Assembly: GCF_019443745.1 (NCBI RefSeq) | Contig: NZ_CP050948.1 | Coordinates: 4,840,001-4,904,000, forward strand | Source of the DNA: Iamia sp. SCSIO 61187 | GTDB taxonomy: Bacteria > Actinomycetota > Acidimicrobiia > Acidimicrobiales > Iamiaceae | Reading direction: 5' to 3' | DNA: 64,000 bases | Shown: positions 8,220 through 15,666 of the stretch, in pieces | Layout of the letters: each line of letters begins with the position of its first letter | How positions within the stretch are numbered: position 1 is the first letter of the stretch | The notes under the pieces: model-generated | Databases searched by the model: none | What the model saw: only the letters and a program-made list of their open reading frames with translations | What the model was told of the DNA's origin: nothing | Translations under genes and position numbers: made by a program

Positions 8220-8795
8220 TCAGGGCACGAGGCGGTGGACGAGGTCGGTGACGATCTCGTCCACCGAGGCGCGCCGCCCGGGGGCGCCGATCGAGGCGGT
8301 GAGGCGGTCGAGGACGAGGCCGTCGATGGCGTAGTGGAGCAGCTCGACCTCGCGGGCCCCGCCGGGGAGGCCGCGGGAGACGTGGAAGGCGACGTCGGCC
8401 TGGTAGCCGACGCTGAGGGTCCGCCCCAGGCTCTCGGCCAGCGGGGGCCGGCGGGTCGCCTCCAGCCGCAGCTCGAGGAGGGCGAGGGTGAGCTCGGGCG
8501 CGCCCAGCACCCGCTCGACCACGTCCCGGACGTAGGCCGCCACCAGGGCGACCGACGGCTCCTCGGTCGCGAGCGGGTCGAGGCGCTCGGGGGCGGGGGT
8601 GAGGCGCTCGAAGATGCGCTCGCCGAGGGCGGCGAGGAGGGCGTCGCGGGTGCGGAAGTAGTTCGACGCGGTGCCGGTCGGGACCCCGGCCTCGGCGTCG
8701 ACGGCCCGATGGGTGAGGCCCCGGGCCCCGGAGGCGGCGAGCACGCGAAGGCCGGCGTCGGCCAGCTCGGCCCGGCGGGACGGGTTCGACGGCAT
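8220..8795 (-). CDS. TetR-family regulator, divergent to VOC gene
   Basis: The protein has 191 residues with a typical N-terminal HTH (about 10-55: GARGLTHRAVDAEAG, then TASNYFRTRDALLAAL) and a variable ligand domain. ATG 8795 is preferred over the in-frame ATG at 8816, because only 8795 has an AGGG-type ribosome site and 8816 would run into the operator region. It is divergent to the VOC-family gene with two near-identical operator sites between them. That arrangement suggests autorepression and control of the VOC gene. Confidence 0.9.
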   Translation of the reverse strand: MPSNPSRRAELADAGLRVLAASGARGLTHRAVDAEAGVPTGTASNYFRTRDALLAALGERIFERLTPAPERLDPLATEEPSVALVAAYVRDVVERVLGAPELTLALLELRLEATRRPPLAESLGRTLSVGYQADVAFHVSRGLPGGAREVELLHYAIDGLVLDRLTASIGAPGRRASVDEIVTDLVHRLVP

Positions 8796-8818
8796 GGTTG
8801 ACACCCTAGCGCCCATCC

Positions 8819-8854
8819 ACTACATCTGTCGTCATCAACCACGACATCCGTCGT
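8819..8854. promoter_or_regulatory. Two tandem TetR operator sites, 22 bp apart
   Basis: ACTACATCTGTCGT (8819-8832) and ACGACATCCGTCGT (8841-8854) match at 12 of 14 positions. The second has perfect five-base inverted arms (ACGAC/GTCGT). The 22-bp period puts two dimers about two helical turns apart. The sites lie between divergent tetR and VOC starts. Confidence 0.7.
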
Positions 8855-8877
8855 GCTCTTGACCCTGAGGAGGCCCG

Positions 8878-9324
8878 ATGCCCGCGATCCCCCAGTTCTC
8901 CGCCACCGTGTTCAGCCCCGAGACCGCCCCCGTGCGCGACTTCTACGTGTCCCTGTTCGGCCTCGAGGTCAGCACCGACGTGGGCTGGTTCGTGGCCCTG
9001 CGCCGTCCCGGCGAGGTCTGGGAGGTGTGCGTGTGGGATCCGGGCCACGAGGCCGTCCCGGCCGCCGCCCGGGCGTCGGCCGCGGCCGGCGCCGCCCCCC
9101 TCCTCGCCTTCGTCGTCGACGACGTCACCGCCCTCGCCGCCGCCGCCCGGGCCGCGGAGGTGCCGGTGCTGGGACCGATCGTCGACGAGCCGTGGGGCCA
9201 GCGCCACGTCTTCCTCCAGGACCCGGCCGGCACGGTGATCGACGTCGTCCAGTTCATCGCCCCCGACCCGGCCTGGCTCGCCGCCCACGGGATCGACCCG
9301 TCCGACGCCCCCGTCCCCGCCTGA
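8878..9324 (+). CDS. VOC-family (glyoxalase/bleomycin-resistance fold) protein
   Basis: This single-domain VOC protein has 148 residues. The first beta-alpha-beta unit reads FSATVFSPETAPVRDFYVSLFGLEV and the second ends with GQRHVFLQDPAGTVIDVVQF, the usual PDGN-like turn and terminal strand. A strong ribosome site (GAGGAGG) lies six bases before the ATG. VOC proteins include glyoxalases, ring-cleavage dioxygenases and antibiotic-binding proteins; the metal-ligand set is incomplete here, so a binding or isomerase role is as likely as catalysis. The neighbouring TetR probably senses the compound this protein handles. Confidence 0.85.
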   Translation: MPAIPQFSATVFSPETAPVRDFYVSLFGLEVSTDVGWFVALRRPGEVWEVCVWDPGHEAVPAAARASAAAGAAPLLAFVVDDVTALAAAARAAEVPVLGPIVDEPWGQRHVFLQDPAGTVIDVVQFIAPDPAWLAAHGIDPSDAPVPA

Positions 9325-9410
9325 GTCACCCGGACGGGGCCTCACATGCGCCCCGATCCCGTCGATGAGGTCTCCACGGCGTGGGGACGCCGGGAAGGTC
9401 GAGCGGGGTC

Positions 9411-10814
9411 ATGTCGGAGAGGGCGATCGGGACCGGGACCGTGGAGGACCGACGACGGCGCCGGATCCTCGCCGACCACCGGGCCCGACTCGCCATCGAG
9501 GAGGGGATGCAGCGGTGCCGCTTCTGGTTCGCCGGCATCGCCATCGTCCAGCTGCTCCTCTACGAGGCGGACCGGCCGTGGGTGAGCGCCGCCAACGCCG
9601 CCGCCCTGGTCCTGGTGTGGCTCGCCGTGCGGTGGGCCGTCCGCCGCGGCCCGACCATCGCGGGTGTCCGCCGCCTGGGGTGGGCCGCCATGGCGGCCGA
9701 CACCCTCATCATCGCCGTGGCCATGGTCAACCTCCTGCGGGACCCGACCGACCCGGTCCAGATGCTGCCGGTCATCGTGGCCTGCGAGGCCGCCCTCCGG
9801 TGGGGCCGCTTCGGCGGGCTCGGCGGCGGGCTCCTCGCCGGGGTGATGGCCGCCGCCTGGTCGGTCGCCGCCCACCGCACGGCCGACGTCTCGCTGCCGT
9901 CGGCGTTCGTGACGTTCCGGGTGGCGGTGATGGTCGGCGTCGGCGTCCTCCTCGGATCGGTCATGAGCGCGGCCGTCCGCGAGCGCCGGAGGGCCGAGAC
10001 GATCAGCGACGCGTCGAGCGACCTCATCGCCACCTTCGGCTTCGACGGCCAGGTCCGGTCGGTCAACCCGGCGTGCGAGGCGATCCTGGGCTACCGCCCC
10101 GAGGAGCTGATCGGCATCGACCGAGCCGACCTCATCGTGGAGGAGGACCGCCCCGGGGGCCCACCCGACGTCGAGGGGCTGCGGCGGGAGCAGTCGCGCC
10201 GGGAGGAGCTTCGCTTCGTCCACCGCGACGGCCACCACGTGTGGCTCGAGGTCGACCTCCAGGTCGACGTCGACGAGCGGCTCGTCTGCGCCATCGGTCG
10301 CGACGTCAGCGAGCGGCGGCGGACCGAGGCCGAGCTGCGACGCCGGGCCGACCACGACGACCTCACCGGTGTCGCCAACCGGTCCCAGCTGGTCGCCCGG
10401 CTGGCCCGCGACCTCGACGACGGCCGCGACGTCCACCTCCTGTTCGTGGACCTCGACGGGTTCAAGGCGGTCAACGACGCCCACGGGCACCGGGCCGGCG
10501 ACGTGGTCCTCCAGGAGGTGGCGGGCCGGATCCGCGCCGTGGGTGAGCCCGAGGACCTGGTGGCCCGGCTGGCGGGCGACGAGTTCTGCGTGCTCCTCGC
10601 CCCGCCGTCCGACGACGCCCGGGCCCGGCGTCGGGCGGCCGACATCGAGACCGCCCTCGCCCGGCCCTACGACGTCGGGGACACGGTCGTGGTGGGGGCC
10701 TCGGTCGGGTGGGCCGCGAGCTGCATCGACGACCGCCCCGCCGACCTGCTCGAGCGGGCCGACCTGGCCATGTACGCCGCCAAGCGGGCCCGCCGGCGCG
10801 CCGCCACCGCCTGA
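9411..10814 (+). CDS. Membrane diguanylate cyclase with PAS domain
   Basis: The 467-residue protein has four to five membrane segments (about 25-180), then a PAS domain (about 190-305, ISDASSDLIATFGFDGQV to GRDVSERRRTEAEL) and a GGDEF domain (315-465). The signature reads AGDEF, and the metal-binding VDLDGFKAVND is intact. AGDEF variants are often active, so it likely makes cyclic di-GMP. The upstream RxxD inhibitory site is absent (EPED in its place), so product inhibition may be missing. ATG 9411 is used; an in-frame GTG at 9381 is possible. It stands alone, transcribed toward the DUF952-GNAT gene. Confidence 0.9.
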   Translation: MSERAIGTGTVEDRRRRRILADHRARLAIEEGMQRCRFWFAGIAIVQLLLYEADRPWVSAANAAALVLVWLAVRWAVRRGPTIAGVRRLGWAAMAADTLIIAVAMVNLLRDPTDPVQMLPVIVACEAALRWGRFGGLGGGLLAGVMAAAWSVAAHRTADVSLPSAFVTFRVAVMVGVGVLLGSVMSAAVRERRRAETISDASSDLIATFGFDGQVRSVNPACEAILGYRPEELIGIDRADLIVEEDRPGGPPDVEGLRREQSRREELRFVHRDGHHVWLEVDLQVDVDERLVCAIGRDVSERRRTEAELRRRADHDDLTGVANRSQLVARLARDLDDGRDVHLLFVDLDGFKAVNDAHGHRAGDVVLQEVAGRIRAVGEPEDLVARLAGDEFCVLLAPPSDDARARRRAADIETALARPYDVGDTVVVGASVGWAASCIDDRPADLLERADLAMYAAKRARRRAATA

Positions 10815-10844
10815 CCCGCCGGCTGCGCCGGTCCCGGCAGACCC

Positions 10845-11996
10845 TCAGGCGGTCCGACCGGACGGGGTGCGTCGGCCGACGACCGGCGGCCGTGGATCTC
10901 CGGCGGCGCGGCGATGGGCGACCCACCGGGCGCCGACGTCGACGAAGCCCAGCCGCTCGTACCACCGCCGCGGCCAGTCGTCGGCGTAGGCCAGCAACCA
11001 GACCAGGTCGCAGCCGGCCTCCCGCGCCCGGCGCACCGCGTCGGCGACGAGCGCGGTGGCGAACCCCCGGCCACGGTGGTCGGGGTCGCAGAGCACGGCC
11101 TCGATGGCGGCCGTGGCCCCGTCGATGCGGAGCTGCGTCCCGGCCACCGGCACGCCGTCGCCACCCAGCACCGCCAGGTCGACGATGCGGAGGTGGGCGT
11201 CGGCGAAGGCCTCCCGCCGGACCAGGTCGTCGATCGCCGCCTCCGACGCCCCGGGCAGGTCGCGCCGCCACGACGGGCGCCACAGCCCGGCCATCACCTC
11301 GCTGGTCACCGGGGTGACGACCTCGGCGGGCCCGTCGACGCCGACCGACGAGGGGAGCACGAGGATGCGCTCCTCGTCCACCTCCCAGCCGTCGAGCTCC
11401 GCCGGGGCCGTCTCGAGCACGACCCGGCGGTGCCCGGCGTCGCCGAGCACGAGGTCGCCGGCCGCCTCGACCTCGGCGGCCGACGGGGCGCCCGTCAGCC
11501 ACACGGCGTTGTGCTCGTACGACGACGGGACCCGCGGGTCGCGGCAGCCGATGGCCCCGGGAGGGACCGCGACGGGGACGACGATCGGAGCGCGCCGCTC
11601 GGCGAGGCTGCGGTCGAACCACCGCGCCCGCCCCGGGCCGTCGGACGGGGCCGGCAGCCCGACCGGTTCGGCGAACGCCCCGTCGGGACCGGGCCGCCAC
11701 GGGACCACGCTGGTCACGGCGGCGACGGGGAGCGGTCCGTAGAGGTGGGGGAACCGCATCGAGCCCGGGTCGGTGGGGACGCCGGGCTCCCACCGGACCT
11801 CGGCGTCGAGTCGGTCCGGGTCGATCACGAGCAGGAGGAGGTCGTCGCGCCCGGCGTAGAGGCGGTTGGCCGGCAGCGCGACCTGGTCGGGTCGCGACAG
11901 GTGGATGAAGCCCTCGGTCGGGAGCGACGGCGTGACGTGGGTGCCGGCGGCCAGGGCCACCCGCCACGGTGCCGCCGTCGTGATGTGGAGCAGCAC
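10845..11996 (-). CDS. DUF952-GNAT fusion protein
   Basis: This 383-residue protein carries an N-terminal DUF952 domain (about 1-110: LLHITTAAPW, SLPTEGFIHLS, LLLLVIDPDRL, VRWEPG, FPHLYGPLP). A C-terminal two-part acetyltransferase region follows, ending in a canonical GNAT fold (about 285-370) with the acetyl-CoA loop RGRGFAT and YERLGF. DUF952 usually occurs as a stand-alone protein of about 110 residues, so the fusion is unusual. The start is GTG 11996; a longer upstream frame is antisense to other genes. It is divergent from a TetR gene with only 33 bases between. The substrate is unknown. Confidence 0.85.
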   Translation of the reverse strand: MLLHITTAAPWRVALAAGTHVTPSLPTEGFIHLSRPDQVALPANRLYAGRDDLLLLVIDPDRLDAEVRWEPGVPTDPGSMRFPHLYGPLPVAAVTSVVPWRPGPDGAFAEPVGLPAPSDGPGRARWFDRSLAERRAPIVVPVAVPPGAIGCRDPRVPSSYEHNAVWLTGAPSAAEVEAAGDLVLGDAGHRRVVLETAPAELDGWEVDEERILVLPSSVGVDGPAEVVTPVTSEVMAGLWRPSWRRDLPGASEAAIDDLVRREAFADAHLRIVDLAVLGGDGVPVAGTQLRIDGATAAIEAVLCDPDHRGRGFATALVADAVRRAREAGCDLVWLLAYADDWPRRWYERLGFVDVGARWVAHRRAAGDPRPPVVGRRTPSGRTA

Positions 11997-12029
11997 GCCG
12001 CCACCGTACGGGGGTGCGACGATGCTGCC

Positions 12030-12578
12030 GTGACCCCCGTCCGCAGCGATCGCCAGCAGGCCACCGTCGATGCCCTGCTCGACGCCGCCCTCGCCCACCT
12101 CCGCCAGCGGGGCCCCGACGGGTTGACCGTCCGCGCCGTGGCCGAGGGGGCCGGTCTCACCCACACCACCGCCTACGCCTACTTCTCGTCCCGGGACCAC
12201 CTCGTCGCCACCCTGTACTGGCGCCAGGTCCGGGCCGAGGGCGACGGTGCCATCGACCCGGCCGCTCCCGTCGGCCCTCGGGTGACGACGGCCCTCGGCG
12301 GCCCGGGTCGGGTGGCGGCGGCCGACCCGGCGCTGGCCCGGGCCGGCCTCACGGCCCTCGTCGCCGACGAGCCGGCCGTCGGCGTCGTGCGCGACGAGCT
12401 CGGCGCCCACATCGTCGAGCGCATCTGGGCTGCGCTCGGTCCCGACGTCGGGCCGCTCGTCGTCGAGTCGCTCGCCCTCGCCTACACCGGCGCCATGCTC
12501 CAGGCCAGCATGGGCTACCTGCCCTTCGCCGCCGTCGCCGACCGCGTCGCCGCCCTGGCCGAGGCCCTCACCGAGTAG
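12030..12578 (+). CDS. TetR-family regulator
   Basis: The protein has 182 residues starting at GTG 12030. Its HTH spans about 10-55 (RGPDGLTVRAVAEGAGLTHT, then YFSSRDHLVATLYW). It faces the DUF952-GNAT gene across 33 bases, too little room for a large operator, so the site may overlap the starts. The C-terminal ligand-binding domain is not recognised. The convergent gene at 12605 begins 27 bases beyond its stop with no obvious terminator. Confidence 0.88.
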   Translation: MTPVRSDRQQATVDALLDAALAHLRQRGPDGLTVRAVAEGAGLTHTTAYAYFSSRDHLVATLYWRQVRAEGDGAIDPAAPVGPRVTTALGGPGRVAAADPALARAGLTALVADEPAVGVVRDELGAHIVERIWAALGPDVGPLVVESLALAYTGAMLQASMGYLPFAAVADRVAALAEALTE

Positions 12579-12604
12579 ATCCCGCAGCGGCGCCCTCCAG
12601 GCGC

Positions 12605-13858
12605 TCAGGCGGGGCGGGGGCCGATGGCGACGGGGGTGCCGCGGTCGACGAAGGCGAACTCGGCGCCGGTGCTGAAGCGGGTGAGGGCGACCTCGTCGGC
12701 CTCGGGGGCGGGGTCGTCGTCGGTGACGACCTCGACGACGAGCTCGTCCGGTCCCGACGACAAGACGTCGGCCCGCAGACGGGCGTCCACACCGCGCAGG
12801 AGGGCGTCGAGGGGGGCGAGGTGGTCGGCGTCGACGAGCGCCGGCCACGCCGCGTCGGCGGTGGCCCCGTCGGATCGTCCGAGCCGCAGCACGAGCCGGT
12901 CGTCGAGGGTGACGGTGGCGTCGACGTAGGCGCTGGGCAGGAGGGCCGGGTGCAGCAGCAGGACCTGGGCCGCGCCCTCCAGGTCGGCCGGCAGGTCGAG
13001 GGCGGCGCAGAGCCGCTCGGAGGTGAGCCCGGCGATGCCGGCCAGCTGCTTGCGGGCGATGCCCTCGACGGTCGCGTCGTCGGTCGCCCGGGCCCGGACC
13101 GCCTCCCGGAACGAGAGGGCGAGGAGGTGGCCCTGGATGCAGACCTCCTCGGCGACCCGCACGAGCGCCGAGTGCGACCAGTCCCCGAACCGGAGGTCGT
13201 CGAGCAGCGGCCCGGCGTAGTGGCCGAGGCCGTCCTCGGCCGGGTCGATCGGTGAGAGGTCCACCTGGGCGGCGTGGGTCCGGCCCATCCGCGTGGCGAT
13301 CTCGGGGATGGGCAGCGGGTCGTGGTCGGCGGCGATCGTCACGGTCCAGGCGCAGTGGGGGTGGCGGTCGGCCGGCGTGCGGGGCGGGCGGTGGAGCGGC
13401 CGGACCTGGGCCCGCACGTTGGTGGCGATGGCCGTGGCGTCGAAGGTCGGGTCCTCGATGTCGTGGCACATGGCCACCACGAAGTCGTCGCCCATGGGCT
13501 CGACGTCCATCAGCGCCCCGCAGTGGTCGAGGTGGAACTCGCCCCGATCGTGGTCGTGGACGACGTAGCGGAAGTCCATGAACTGGGGCGGCGCCCCCAC
13601 GTCGAGCTGCATGCCCTTGAAGATCACCTCGACCGAGTCGCCCTCGAACCCGAGGGCCCGCTGCATGCGACGGGTGTAGACGGGGCTGGCGCCCATCCAC
13701 TCCTCGATGGCGATGTCGCGCATGCCGTCCAACCCGAAGGCGCCGATGGCGTGGGGCATGCCCGCCCGGTCGATCAGGTGGCCGGCGAGGAGCAGCTCGG
13801 GGAGCAGGACGGCCAGCTCCGGCCGGGTGAGCTCGCGGAGGGGACGAGGGGGGGTCAC
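12605..13858 (-). CDS. Conserved actinobacterial protein of unknown function with His/Cys cluster
   Basis: The product has 417 residues from GTG 13858. I do not recognise a named family. A striking patch of potential metal ligands occurs at residues 101-133 (HDHDRGEFHLDHCGALMDVE, then MCHDIED), with a second group HPHCAW at 166-171. The density suggests a metal-dependent enzyme. There is no signal peptide or membrane segment. TTGACA lies on this strand upstream of the start, but I cannot assign a matching -10. It is divergent from the small zinc-ribbon protein. Some resemblance to the Cys/His pattern of ATC-hydrolase-like proteins was considered but cannot be supported. Confidence 0.75.
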   Translation of the reverse strand: MTPPRPLRELTRPELAVLLPELLLAGHLIDRAGMPHAIGAFGLDGMRDIAIEEWMGASPVYTRRMQRALGFEGDSVEVIFKGMQLDVGAPPQFMDFRYVVHDHDRGEFHLDHCGALMDVEPMGDDFVVAMCHDIEDPTFDATAIATNVRAQVRPLHRPPRTPADRHPHCAWTVTIAADHDPLPIPEIATRMGRTHAAQVDLSPIDPAEDGLGHYAGPLLDDLRFGDWSHSALVRVAEEVCIQGHLLALSFREAVRARATDDATVEGIARKQLAGIAGLTSERLCAALDLPADLEGAAQVLLLHPALLPSAYVDATVTLDDRLVLRLGRSDGATADAAWPALVDADHLAPLDALLRGVDARLRADVLSSGPDELVVEVVTDDDPAPEADEVALTRFSTGAEFAFVDRGTPVAIGPRPA

Positions 13859-13922
13859 GACCGAGAGTCTTACACCTGTCAACCCTGAGCGCGCCGGTCC
13901 CGGCACGACCTACGCTGCGCCG

Positions 13923-14183
13923 GTGCGGTCCGGGACCTGCCCGAAGTGCGGTGGCACCGAGGTGTACGCCGCCCGCAACGGCCTCGGGCTGGGCGAGCAC
14001 AGCCGGGTCGGCCTCCGCCCCCACATCGAGCCCGGGTTCCGCGGCGCCCTCGTCCCCCACCAGACCAACGACCTGTGGCACTACCTGTGCGCCGCGTGCG
14101 GCTACACCGAGGCGTACCTCCACGACGACCAGGCGATGGCGTTCGTCCGCCAGCGCTGGGTGCGGGTGACCCCGCCGGCCTGA
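13923..14183 (+). CDS. Small zinc-ribbon protein
   Basis: This 86-residue product starts at GTG 13923. It has two Cys pairs, CPKC (residues 6-9) and CAAC (about 58-61), spaced as a rubredoxin-like or zinc-ribbon knuckle pair, with HYLCAACGYTEAYL around the second. Short ribbons of this type bind one zinc and often serve as adaptor or nucleic-acid-binding modules. Nothing else identifies its role. The next gene is convergent, three bases after its stop. Confidence 0.75.
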   Translation: MRSGTCPKCGGTEVYAARNGLGLGEHSRVGLRPHIEPGFRGALVPHQTNDLWHYLCAACGYTEAYLHDDQAMAFVRQRWVRVTPPA

Positions 14184-14186
14184 GCG

Positions 14187-15092
14187 TCAGCCCGGCGGCC
14201 GCTCCAGGGCGGCGCGGTCCCACCTCGCGGCGTCGGCGGCGGCCTCGTAGGTCGACTGGAGGAAGGTCAGCAGCACGGCGTCGGGGTCCGCCGCCGTCCG
14301 CACCGCCTGGTAGTCGAGGACGAACTCGCCCAGGTCGTCGTCCCACCGGGCGGCGGCCGGGGCGACGGTGGCGTCCCGGAACCCGGGCGGCTCGGGGTAG
14401 GCGTAGGAGTAGAAGACACCCTCGGCCCCGCCCCCGGGCCAGTAGCCGGCGCTGCTCACCTCGTGGGAGTAGGCCTCGTGCATCACGTGCGGCCCGCAGT
14501 TGGGGGCGCCGCCCGGGTGGGGCGGGGCGTCACGGCCCGAGAAGCGGGTGACGGCCAGGTCCAGGGCCCCCCAGAACAGGTGCACGGGGCTGACCTTGCC
14601 GAGGAAGCGGGCTCGGAAGAGGGAGAGGACCCGGTCCATCTGCACCAGCGCCAGCCAGAACCGGTGCACGGCGTCGGCGTCGTAGCTGGCGTGCTCGGTG
14701 TCCTGGTCGAACGGGATGGCGCCGGCGATCTCGACCGGCATCGCCCACGTCTCGGTGGCCAGGTCGAGATCGGCCAGCAGGGCGTGGAACCCGGCGTGGA
14801 ACTCGGCGGTCGTCATCGGCTCCAGGGCCATCGACCGGCGGCTGCCGTCGGTGACGGCGATGTCGAGGCGGTGGTCGACGAGGTCGAGGTCGACCTGGAA
14901 GCCCCGGTCACCGGCCGGCACCAGCGAGGTGGTCAGGCCCCGGGCCGCCACGTACAGGGGCACGTTCCACCAGTGGCTCGTGACCGGCGTGCGGGCCAGT
15001 CGCACCTTCCCCACGACCTGGGTCCAGAGGATGAAGGTGTCGCGCGTCGGCTGCCAGTCCGCCGCCGGGAGGGCGGGCCACGGGCCGCTCAC
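14187..15092 (-). CDS. DUF5996-family protein
   Basis: The 301-residue product starts at a GTG overlapping the stop of the preceding SnoaL-like gene (GTGA, 15092-15089). Features such as WPALPAADWQPTRDTFILWTQVVGKVRL, SPVHLFWGALDLAVTRFSGR and GGGAEGVFYSYAYPEP are those of the DUF5996 family, common in Actinobacteria and proteobacteria and of unknown function. Conserved His, Trp and Tyr residues suggest a soluble ligand-binding or catalytic protein. It is coupled to the SnoaL-like gene, so the pair is expressed together. Confidence 0.85.
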   Translation of the reverse strand: MSGPWPALPAADWQPTRDTFILWTQVVGKVRLARTPVTSHWWNVPLYVAARGLTTSLVPAGDRGFQVDLDLVDHRLDIAVTDGSRRSMALEPMTTAEFHAGFHALLADLDLATETWAMPVEIAGAIPFDQDTEHASYDADAVHRFWLALVQMDRVLSLFRARFLGKVSPVHLFWGALDLAVTRFSGRDAPPHPGGAPNCGPHVMHEAYSHEVSSAGYWPGGGAEGVFYSYAYPEPPGFRDATVAPAAARWDDDLGEFVLDYQAVRTAADPDAVLLTFLQSTYEAAADAARWDRAALERPPG

Positions 15093-15595
15093 GAGGACGC
15101 CGGGGCCGCCGTCCACGGCGGGGTCGCCGGACCGTGGGGCTCGTCGGGGTGGTGGGCCCGCCACGCCGCCAGCCAGGCCGTCACCACCTCGCCGAAGTGG
15201 GAGGGGTTGTAGACGTCCTCCTCGGATGCCCAGAGGCCGTCACCGGCGTAGACCAGGCGGGTCCAGTTGGCCCCCTCGTACACCTCGCCGTCGCCCGGGT
15301 CGACGAAGCGGTTCTCGACCTGGCCGACGATCCAGCCCTGCTCCTCGTCGATCGTGTACCAGTCCCACGGGAACAGCTGCATGTGGGTGATGGGCCAGGC
15401 CGACATGGTCTCGGTGATCCAGGCCAGCACCGCCTCCCGGCCGTGGAACTCGCCGTAGAGGTGCTCGACGTAGTGCACGTCGGGGACGAAGCACTCGACC
15501 CACGGCCGCCAGTCGCCGGTGGCCCCGGCTTGGTTGGCGGCGTCCTGGTAGCGGGCGAACGCCTCCTCCATCTCGGCACGGGGGTACGCAGGCAT
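15089..15595 (-). CDS. SnoaL/NTF2-like protein
   Basis: This 168-residue single-domain protein has an NTF2-like cone fold pattern: EMEEAFARYQDAAN helix, VECFVPDVHYVEHLYGEFHGREAVLAWI, MQLFPWDWYTIDEEQGWIVGQVENRFVDP. NTF2-like proteins include dehydratases, isomerases and carriers; the active site cannot be assigned. The start at ATG 15595 has GGAGA six bases upstream. It ends in a four-base overlap with the DUF5996 gene, the first of a two-gene operon. Confidence 0.82.
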   Translation of the reverse strand: MPAYPRAEMEEAFARYQDAANQAGATGDWRPWVECFVPDVHYVEHLYGEFHGREAVLAWITETMSAWPITHMQLFPWDWYTIDEEQGWIVGQVENRFVDPGDGEVYEGANWTRLVYAGDGLWASEEDVYNPSHFGEVVTAWLAAWRAHHPDEPHGPATPPWTAAPASS

Positions 15596-15666
15596 CGATG
15601 TCTCCGGTGGCGCGAGCGGGGCGGCGATCAACCTAGGTCGATCGCCGCCCCGCCGCCGGAGGTGGG

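Noticed and set aside
9411-10814. Diguanylate cyclase inactive because of AGDEF
   Set aside because: Ala in the first position is tolerated in many active enzymes and the metal-binding residues are intact.
10845-14123. Open frame of ~1090 codons on the minus strand as one giant protein
   Set aside because: Only the last 383 codons have recognisable domains; the rest is antisense or out of frame to TetR and to the gene at 12605.
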